Shown: one piece after another, positions 1 to 5,641 of the stretch
Numbering within the stretch: the stretch's first letter is position 1
How the letters are laid out: every line of letters begins with the position of its first letter
Assembly (NCBI GenBank): GCA_003222065.1
Contig: QHUV01000128.1
Location: forward strand, 1-12,082
DNA length: 12,082 nucleotides
Reading direction: 5' to 3'
Source: Gemmatimonadota bacterium
GTDB taxonomy: Bacteria > Gemmatimonadota > Gemmatimonadetes > Gemmatimonadales > Gemmatimonadaceae
Notes under the pieces: generated by a model
What the model was told of the DNA's origin: nothing
Database searches by the model: none
What the model saw: the letters and a program-made list of their open reading frames with translations, nothing else
Program-made: the position numbers and the translations under genes

Positions 1-1929
1 GAAGAAGTCGGGGAACCGGAACATTGCGTCGGCCGTCGCGAACCCACCGCCCGAGTGGCCCCAGATTCCCGCCTTGTCGATGTCGATGAAGCGATAGCGC
101 TGCGCCAACTCGCGCATGCCCGCGACTTGATCCGGGAGGGTGTTGTCCCCCATGTGGCCGTAGTAGAAATCCGCGAACGCCTTCGAGCGGCCGGGCGTCC
201 CCATGCCATCGATCGCGACGACGACAAACCCGAGCTCGGTGAGCGCCTGATTGTCGCCGCGCGCCGGCGCGAAGCTGCGTGTGCCGACACTACCCGACTG
301 CGGACCCGGATAGATGTAATTGACGATCGGATACTTCTTCGTCGAATCCAGCTTCGACGGCGTGAACATCAATCCATAGATGTCCGTCTTGCCGTCGCGC
401 GCCTTGACACGGAACGGCGTCGGCGGATGCCAGCCGCTGGCGAGCAATCGTGTGATGTCGGCGCGCTCGAGGGTTTGCGCCACCTTTCCACTCGCATCCC
501 GGAGGACGGTGACCGGCGGCGTATCCGGCGTCGAATACGAGTCGACGAAGTATGCGCCGTTAGGCGAAGCGGTGACGACATGGTTGGCGTTTTCGGGCGT
601 GACGAGCGTGAGCCCACGGCCGTCGAAGCCAATTTTATACAATTGCTGGAAGTACGGGTCCCGGCCCGGTTGCTCCTGGCCACTTCTCATGAAATAGACT
701 TGTCGCTGTTTTTCGTCCACGCGCACGATGTCGTCGACGTTCCCTTCTCCCGTCGTGATCTGATTCTTGAGCTGCCCCGTCGTTAGGTCGTAGAGATACA
801 AATGCAGCCAGTTCGCGCGCTGCGACCACCAGATCAGCTCGTTCGACGCCGGCAACACGCGCCAGAGATTCTCCCGCAGCGAGGCGTCCCCGACTTGCGT
901 CGGCATGTGCTCCTCGAACAGCGTCCGCACCGCACCCGTCTGCGCGTCGGCGACGCGAAACCAGGCCGTCTTGTGATCGCGCGAGCTGGAGACGAACGCC
1001 AGATGGGAGCCGTCGGGATACCACTCCACGTCGCAGATCCCGCCGGCGCACGCGATGTGATCGGACACGGTCGACCGGTGCTGGTCCGGCGGCATCTGGA
1101 ACCTAACGATGACCGGTGCGCCGCCTGGATTCAGCTTGATCACCACGCGGCTGACGCGGAAGATCACGCTGTCGCCGGGGAGCGGATACTTCCACGCCTC
1201 GAGCTGCGGCGCCCCGGCCTTCGGCGAGACCAGGTACATATCGCGCGTGCCGCGCTCGTCCTGCTGGTAGGTCGCGAGCTGCCGGGAGTCCGGTGACCAG
1301 CTGACGATCGGCCGGTCGCTGTGCACCCATCCGGCGTTGTCGGTCGCATACCCGAAATCCTTGACGCCGTCTGTCGTGAGCTGCGTCTCGCGCCCTGAGG
1401 CGAGATCCTTCGCGTACAGATTGTAGTCTTTTATAAACACCGCGGTGCGGCCGTCGGGCGACACGCTCGAGTTCTGCGGCGCCGCCGCGCTCCCCGAGCT
1501 CGAGTCGGCGGGAGCGCAGGTGTATTGCTGCAGGTCGCAGCTCCACCGCCGATTCCGAACCGATACCGTGATCGCCCGATTATCCTTGGCGAGATCGACG
1601 GTCTGGAAGGGCAGCCGATTCGCGTCGACGCGGCCGCCGGACGCCGCCGCCAATGCGGTCGCCAGACGCGTCGCGTCGAACAGCGCCTCGCGAGTCCGCC
1701 TGGCCGGATCGACGACAAAGAACGCGTTCCCGTTAGGCACGCTCGTCCGATACCAGAACCGGCCGTCGGCGAGCCATGTCGCCCGGCCGGCCAGCCCGAC
1801 AATCAGGGGCGCCACGGCGGGCGCCAGCGATCGCTCGGCACGGGCGTAATCGTCGGCGGTGAGTTGGCGGGGCTGCTGAGCCGTCGCCGGTATGGCGAGC
1901 AGGGCAAGGAGAACGATGGAAGCACGCAT
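1..1929 (-). CDS. Secreted S9 family peptidase, dipeptidyl-peptidase IV-like (3' end cut by window edge)
   Basis: Exported serine exopeptidase of the S9/DPP-IV group, expected to release N-terminal dipeptides from peptides outside the cytoplasm. I read 643 codons leftward from the ATG at 1929 with no stop. The N-terminus is a signal peptide (MRASIVLLALLAIPATAQQ). Next comes a long beta-propeller region typical of the DPP-IV N-terminal domain, with repeats such as VSWSPDSRQLATY, VEWYPDGSHLAFVSS and WLHLYLYDLTTGQ. The alpha/beta-hydrolase domain then begins (YPIVNYIYPGPQ) and reaches the nucleophile elbow GHSGGG, with the serine at about residue 626. The Asp and His of the triad and roughly the last 100 residues lie outside the window. 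No clear Shine-Dalgarno precedes the ATG; the start is chosen because the signal peptide begins there. The gene is divergent from the polymerase gene. Family assignment is firm; substrate is unknown. Confidence 0.93.
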   Translation of the reverse strand, partial: MRASIVLLALLAIPATAQQPRQLTADDYARAERSLAPAVAPLIVGLAGRATWLADGRFWYRTSVPNGNAFFVVDPARRTREALFDATRLATALAAASGGRVDANRLPFQTVDLAKDNRAITVSVRNRRWSCDLQQYTCAPADSSSGSAAAPQNSSVSPDGRTAVFIKDYNLYAKDLASGRETQLTTDGVKDFGYATDNAGWVHSDRPIVSWSPDSRQLATYQQDERGTRDMYLVSPKAGAPQLEAWKYPLPGDSVIFRVSRVVIKLNPGGAPVIVRFQMPPDQHRSTVSDHIACAGGICDVEWYPDGSHLAFVSSSRDHKTAWFRVADAQTGAVRTLFEEHMPTQVGDASLRENLWRVLPASNELIWWSQRANWLHLYLYDLTTGQLKNQITTGEGNVDDIVRVDEKQRQVYFMRSGQEQPGRDPYFQQLYKIGFDGRGLTLVTPENANHVVTASPNGAYFVDSYSTPDTPPVTVLRDASGKVAQTLERADITRLLASGWHPPTPFRVKARDGKTDIYGLMFTPSKLDSTKKYPIVNYIYPGPQSGSVGTRSFAPARGDNQALTELGFVVVAIDGMGTPGRSKAFADFYYGHMGDNTLPDQVAGMRELAQRYRFIDIDKAGIWGHSGGGFATADAMFRFPDFF

Positions 1930-2041
1930 TGGGAGTGAGCTTGGCGGCAGAATTGAGGGATCGGGCGGTGGCGGCGCTGAGAAGCTAGCGCCGGCGCCGG
2001 GAGCGTGCGAGGGTGGGACGTTGATCCGGCCCAGGCAAGAA

Positions 2042-2104
2042 GCAGATCGCTCGCTACCTCGGGATCACGTTTAACTGTCATCCCGAGCGCAGCCAGCGAT
2101 CTGC
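2042..2104. repeat. REP-like imperfect inverted repeat (extragenic hairpin)
   Basis: The left arm GCAGATCGCT (2042-2051) pairs perfectly with AGCGATCTGC (2095-2104). GCT (2053-2055) pairs with AGC (2091-2093), and CTCGGGAT (2058-2065) with ATCCCGAG (2080-2087). AC/GT closes an 8-nt loop. It lies between two divergently transcribed genes, so it is not placed as a terminator. The arms resemble dispersed extragenic palindromes whose spurious translation reads SLAALGMT, as it does here on the minus strand. The rest of the 1930-2157 intergenic region shows no promoter I would defend. Confidence 0.7.
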
Positions 2105-2157
2105 CCGCCACTCGTCAGGCACCATGACACCGCGGTGCAAGAGGCTACTCTTAAGTT

Positions 2158-4305
2158 ATGGAGACCTTGCCCGAGACTGCGCCCGTTCGCCGCAACGAGG
2201 ACGAGTGGCTCTGGGGCTGGGACCCGACACCGGGGATCGTCTCGATCTGGGCGGAGGATGACGGACGTGTCACTGTCTGGCGTCGACTGCCCGACTCGGG
2301 CGAGCTGATACGCGAAGGCGATCGTTTCCGCCCCTGGCTGCTCCTCGATCGCCTCGACGATCTGCTCCATCTCGGCGACGCCCTCGGGGGAGCCGGCACG
2401 GTGGGCGCGCGCATCACCTATCGCGAGCTCGACGGACCCGGCGCCCTCCGCTATCTGGTCTCCTCTGACAATTATAGAACACTAAACGCCGCTGTGCTCG
2501 CCGGTGCGACCCAACGGCTCGGCCGGCGTGTCGGCCATCTCAAGGAGCTCGGAGCGGACGCCGCGCTCGCGCTGCCGCCCGAAGAGCAATATCTCGTCGC
2601 CACCGGCCGCAACTACTTTCGCGATCTCTCGTTCGACGAGCTTCGCCGGTTGCAGTTCGACCTCGAGACGACGGGCCTCCACGCGGAAGTTGATAAAATC
2701 TTCATGATCGCCGTGCGGTATCCGTCGGGCGACACGGAAGTACTCGAGGCAAGCGGTCCCGGCGATGCGGCGGAGGCAAACTTGATCCGCAGGCTGATCG
2801 CGAAGATCCAGGCGGCCGACCCCGACGTGATAGAGAATCACAATCTTCATGGATTCGACCTTCCCTTTCTCCATCGGCGCGCGCGGCGCCTCGGCGTCCC
2901 CCTCTCTCTCGGTCGACTCCCGGCGTCGGGGTTGCGCCAGCGAGCGGCGCGCCGCGGAATGATAAGCGATGACGACGCCGAGCGACGCGTGCGATTCGTC
3001 GCGCCCGGGCGCGAGCTCATCGACACGCTCGACGCCGTGCGCCGCTACGACTACACCGTTCGGTCCTTGCCCGCGTACGGCCTCAAGGCGGTGGCGCGTC
3101 ACCTGGGATTGGCGGGACCGGACCGCGAGCACATTCGCGGTGACCAGATATACACCGTCTATCAGACTGATCCGGCGCGCGTCAAACGCTATGCGACCGC
3201 GGACGTCGAGGAAGTCGCCGCCCTCTCTCGCACGTTAGGCGGGCCGGCGTTCGCGCTCGCGCGCATGGTTCCACGCCGTTACGAGCGCCTTGCCGACGCG
3301 GGGCCGGCGACGGGCGTCATCGATCCCTTGCTCGTGCGCGCCTACCTGCGCGCCGGCACCGCCTTGCCGGCGCACGAGGAGAGCGACGGCACGCCACACA
3401 GTGGTGCGGCGCTTCATCTCTTCTCTACCGGGTACCTCGCCGCCGGGGGCGGACTCACACGCTTCGCCGACGTCCACGCCGCCAACGAGGTGACGCGTCG
3501 CGGCCGCGAGACACTCGACTTGATGTGCCGCGCCCTCGCCGATGGGGGCGTCACGCTGCTCGAGGCGGACACCGATGGCGTGTATTTCGCCGTGCCCGAA
3601 TCGTGGACCCAGGCGGACGAGCGGCGCGTCGTATCGGAAGTTGCGTCGCTCCTTCCGTCGCTCGTTCAGCTCGAGCTCGAGGGTCGTTATGCGGCGATGC
3701 TCTCGCACGAGCCCAAGAACTACGCGCTCCTCGACTATGACGGCGAGCTGTTTTTGCGAGGCGTCGCCTTTCGCTCGAGCCGCGCCGAGCCGTTCGGGCA
3801 AGCATTCCTCCGGCGCGCGCTTCTCTCGCTCCTCGCCGGCGACGTTCCCGGCGTGCGCGCGGCGTATATGGAAACGATAGACGCGCTACGCCGTCGTGAG
3901 CTGCCAACCCGCGACGTCGCGGCGCGTGTGCGCCTAACGAAGACGCCGGAACGCTACTTCGCCAGTCGGGAGCAGCGGCGCGAGCTGCCCTACGAAGCGA
4001 TGCTCGCCAGCGGCAGCGAGTCCTGGCACGTTGGCGACAAGGTGCGCATCTATCGCACCCGCGACGGAGGCGCCGCCGTCGCCCCTGAGCTCGACGACGA
4101 GGGCGCAAGCGACATCGGCGATCCGCGCGATTACGACGTGCCGCATTATGAGCGGCTGCTCCGCGACTCGTTTGCGACGAGACTCGCCCGCGCGTTCACG
4201 CCCCCCGACTGCCTGACGCGTTCGGGAAGGATCACATGTTCCATACATTCGTCAGTTCTCAGGCGGCTCGCTTCGGCGCGGCCCGGCTCGGCGTCACGTC
4301 CATGA
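2158..4305 (+). CDS. Family B DNA polymerase-like protein with intact 3'-5' exonuclease but lacking polymerase motifs A and B
   Basis: A 715-residue protein. The exonuclease motifs are complete: Exo I FDLETTGL (D168, E170), Exo II NHNLHGFD (about 227-234, D234) and Exo III YATAD (345-349). Polymerase motif C is present as EADTDGVYF (D471, D473), followed by a KNYALL lysine motif (about 520) and a thumb-like C-terminal part. Motif A (DxxSLYPS) and motif B (KxxxNSxYG) cannot be found in this or neighbouring frames. Residues about 413-425 (HSGAALHLFSTG) run straight into YLAAGGGLTRFADVHAANEV (426-445), the segment that normally follows motif B. I infer an in-frame loss of roughly 90-100 residues near G425. 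The protein should keep proofreading-type exonuclease activity but not polymerase activity. The last ~30 residues (after TPPD, 684) are Ser/Arg-rich and overlap the TonB-like gene, so the true C-terminus may be altered. The ATG has only a distant, weak GAGG (2141-2144). Family is firm; activity is inferred. Confidence 0.88.
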   Translation: METLPETAPVRRNEDEWLWGWDPTPGIVSIWAEDDGRVTVWRRLPDSGELIREGDRFRPWLLLDRLDDLLHLGDALGGAGTVGARITYRELDGPGALRYLVSSDNYRTLNAAVLAGATQRLGRRVGHLKELGADAALALPPEEQYLVATGRNYFRDLSFDELRRLQFDLETTGLHAEVDKIFMIAVRYPSGDTEVLEASGPGDAAEANLIRRLIAKIQAADPDVIENHNLHGFDLPFLHRRARRLGVPLSLGRLPASGLRQRAARRGMISDDDAERRVRFVAPGRELIDTLDAVRRYDYTVRSLPAYGLKAVARHLGLAGPDREHIRGDQIYTVYQTDPARVKRYATADVEEVAALSRTLGGPAFALARMVPRRYERLADAGPATGVIDPLLVRAYLRAGTALPAHEESDGTPHSGAALHLFSTGYLAAGGGLTRFADVHAANEVTRRGRETLDLMCRALADGGVTLLEADTDGVYFAVPESWTQADERRVVSEVASLLPSLVQLELEGRYAAMLSHEPKNYALLDYDGELFLRGVAFRSSRAEPFGQAFLRRALLSLLAGDVPGVRAAYMETIDALRRRELPTRDVAARVRLTKTPERYFASREQRRELPYEAMLASGSESWHVGDKVRIYRTRDGGAAVAPELDDEGASDIGDPRDYDVPHYERLLRDSFATRLARAFTPPDCLTRSGRITCSIHSSVLRRLASARPGSASRP
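3421..3438 (+). other. Inferred deletion junction in the polymerase gene (motifs A and B missing)
   Basis: At FSTG|YLAAG (residues 422-430) the sequence passes from the region just before motif A to the region just after motif B. The YG of the normal motif B ending (NSxYG) is replaced by TG, then the YLA continues normally. The reading frame is preserved across the join. The position is my inference from the family's motif order and is good to a few codons. Confidence 0.6.
4225..4235 (+). promoter_or_regulatory. Shine-Dalgarno of the TonB-like gene, inside the polymerase ORF
   Basis: GGAAGG at 4225-4230 lies five bases before the ATG at 4236. It fixes this start although it falls inside the upstream ORF, and suggests the TonB-like gene is translated independently. 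Confidence 0.6.
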
Positions 4306-4994
4306 GTCTCATCGCTCACGCCGGCCTCATCACCCTCGCAGCCGTCACCAGCGGCCGCACATCATCCGTTTTCGATCCGAGCCAGCGCATCGCGCCTGTC
4401 GAACGGTTGCTCTTTGTCGCGACTCGTGACCTGGATCACCCTGCCGAGGCCATTAGAAATGGAGCGCTTGCCCGCGCGGCGCGCAGCGCCATACGCGTGC
4501 TTGTCCCCGACCTGACCAAGCTGCGTGCGGTGGTCGACGCGTCTATCGCGGCGCTGCCCGATGCGCCCGACGTCGCTCTCGACGTCGATCTTACGGCACA
4601 CACGGGCGACGCACGCGACTTCGGCGAGCTCGATACGTCCGCGCTGCTCAACGGCGACGTCATGTGGGCCCTCGCCCATCCCGGCCGCAATGGGGCGTAT
4701 ACCCAAGACATCGTCGAGAAGACAGCCTGGCCGGTGAGGGACAATCCGCGACCACGCTACCCCGAGTCATTGCAGCATCAGGGTGTCGAGGGGAGCTTCG
4801 TCGTCGAGTTTGTCGTCGACAGCACCGGACGCGTCGACGCGAAGACGCTCGCCTTCCCGAGCTCCGCGCATCCCATGTTCTTGAGAGCGGTGAAGGATGC
4901 GCTGCTCCGGTCTCGCTACTTCCCCGCCGAGCTGGCGGGGATGCGCGTGCGCCAGCTCGTCCAGCAGCAATTCACGTTCGTGCTTCGGCGTTAG
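4236..4994 (+). CDS. TonB C-terminal-domain protein (energy transducer TonB-like)
   Basis: A 252-residue inner-membrane-anchored protein, probably linking the proton-motive force to outer-membrane receptors or otherwise bridging the envelope. Residues about 20-38 form one hydrophobic N-terminal segment, TSMSLIAHAGLITLAAVTSG, in the usual TonB place. The middle (about 40-165) is not the Pro-Lys-rich spacer of classical TonB and I do not recognise it. Residues about 168-252 form a TonB C-terminal domain: PRYPESLQHQGVEG, then VVEFVVDSTGRVD, then a terminal RYFPAELAGMRVRQLVQQQF. The start is supported by GGAAGG at 4225-4230. The first 70 nt overlap the polymerase ORF in another frame. No ExbB, ExbD or receptor gene is in the window. 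It converges on the YciI-like gene with 3 nt between the stops, leaving no room for an intergenic terminator. Confidence 0.85.
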   Translation: MFHTFVSSQAARFGAARLGVTSMSLIAHAGLITLAAVTSGRTSSVFDPSQRIAPVERLLFVATRDLDHPAEAIRNGALARAARSAIRVLVPDLTKLRAVVDASIAALPDAPDVALDVDLTAHTGDARDFGELDTSALLNGDVMWALAHPGRNGAYTQDIVEKTAWPVRDNPRPRYPESLQHQGVEGSFVVEFVVDSTGRVDAKTLAFPSSAHPMFLRAVKDALLRSRYFPAELAGMRVRQLVQQQFTFVLRR

Positions 4995-5003
4995 GCTTTA
5001 GGC
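4989..5003. repeat. Tandem TTAGGC pair forming both stop codons of a convergent gene pair
   Basis: TTAGGC occurs at 4991-4996 and again at 4998-5003. The first copy, part of a CGTTAGGC octamer at 4989-4996, supplies the TAG stop (4992-4994) of the TonB-like gene. The second supplies, on the minus strand, the TAA stop (5000-4998) of the YciI-like gene. Confidence 0.8.
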
Positions 5004-5426
5004 ACTGGACGATGATTGTTGGTGCGCCAACCGCGCGCGCTGGCGTTCCTCCTGCTCCCGCAGCTCGGGCGTGAATTCCGCGCCGAAGTCTTCCGCTTCC
5101 GCGATCTGGCGGATCTCGCTCTCGCCGTCTCCCGCCACCTCGAGGAATCGCTTCGTCCACGCGATCGCGTCCTCCTTCGTCTTCGTCTGGAACAGCGCGA
5201 AGCCCGCGATCAGCTCCTTGGATTCGGTGAACGGCCCATCGGTCACGGTGATCTTCCCGCCCGCACGCCTGACGCGTGCGCCCTTGGTGCTCGGCAGGCA
5301 CCCCTCGGTGGAGAGTAGTACTCCCTTGTTCACCATCTCCTCGATGAGCTTGCCCATCGCCGCCATCTCCCCGGTCGACGGGGGAGTGTTTCGCTCCACA
5401 GTCTTGTAGATCGCAAGGAATTTCAT
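4998..5426 (-). CDS. YciI/DGPF-family protein
   Basis: A small cytoplasmic protein of 142 residues from the YCII-related (DGPF) superfamily, which has a dimeric alpha/beta-barrel fold. No reaction can be assigned here. The start MKFLAIYK is typical, and the signature DGPFTESKELIAGF is at residues 63-76, followed by the usual amphipathic helix (EDAIAWTKRFLEVA). The C-terminus is an acidic/Gln-rich tail ending in a serine run. An upstream in-frame ATG at 5480 would add 18 residues, but the ATG at 5426 has GGAGA seven bases before it and matches the family start. DGPF genes often sit beside an ECF sigma factor; none is present here. It is convergent with the TonB-like gene and divergent from the kinase gene. 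Confidence 0.9.
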   Translation of the reverse strand: MKFLAIYKTVERNTPPSTGEMAAMGKLIEEMVNKGVLLSTEGCLPSTKGARVRRAGGKITVTDGPFTESKELIAGFALFQTKTKEDAIAWTKRFLEVAGDGESEIRQIAEAEDFGAEFTPELREQEERQRARLAHQQSSSSA

Positions 5427-5433
5427 TTTTGGG

Positions 5434-5438
5434 TCTCC
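5434..5438 (-). promoter_or_regulatory. Shine-Dalgarno deciding the start of the YciI-like gene
   Basis: On the minus strand GGAGA (5438-5434) is followed by seven bases and ATG at 5426. This favours the 142-residue form over the longer form starting at 5480. Confidence 0.7.
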
Positions 5439-5577
5439 ATGGATTTCGGTAAGAGGCACGCTGCGTGGCTCTACCGACACGTCGAACGAGGAAATGCAGA
5501 ATCGACATCGGACGACCGGCCAGCGTCACTATGTAGCGCCGAGTCCCCGCTCGCGTATGTTGGTGACGACCTCGGTC

Positions 5578-5593
5578 GGAGGCACCCTCAATC
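5578..5593 (+). promoter_or_regulatory. Shine-Dalgarno GGAGG followed by a possible AUC start for the kinase
   Basis: GGAGG (5578-5582) is followed by eight bases and ATC (5591-5593), in frame with the kinase. Reading on gives IDTIERLDAALSGRYAIVRE, the usual N-terminal run of this kinase type. No ATG, GTG or TTG occurs in frame between the stop at 5564-5566 and the GTG at 5642, and that GTG has no Shine-Dalgarno. Either AUC is used, or an original ATG has been lost or misread. Confidence 0.5.
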
Positions 5594-5641
5594 GATACTA
5601 TCGAGCGGCTCGACGCGGCGCTCAGCGGGCGCTACGCGATC

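Noticed and set aside
55..1938. Several plus-strand ORFs of 120-240 codons opposite the peptidase gene
   Set aside because: They are Arg-rich and mutually inconsistent, and they lie antisense to a continuous peptidase frame with clear domains.
1803..2111. Minus-strand ORF of 102 codons containing SLAALGMT
   Set aside because: It is the translation of the REP-like hairpin run into the peptidase gene out of frame, a known type of spurious call.
2139..2152. Small AAGAG/CTCTT hairpin just before the polymerase start as a regulatory element
   Set aside because: A 5-bp stem is weak and common by chance, and no supporting promoter or operator is visible.
4998..5480. Longer 160-residue form of the YciI-like protein
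   Set aside because: The ATG at 5426 has a good Shine-Dalgarno and the family-typical MKFLAIYK start; the extra 18 residues do not.
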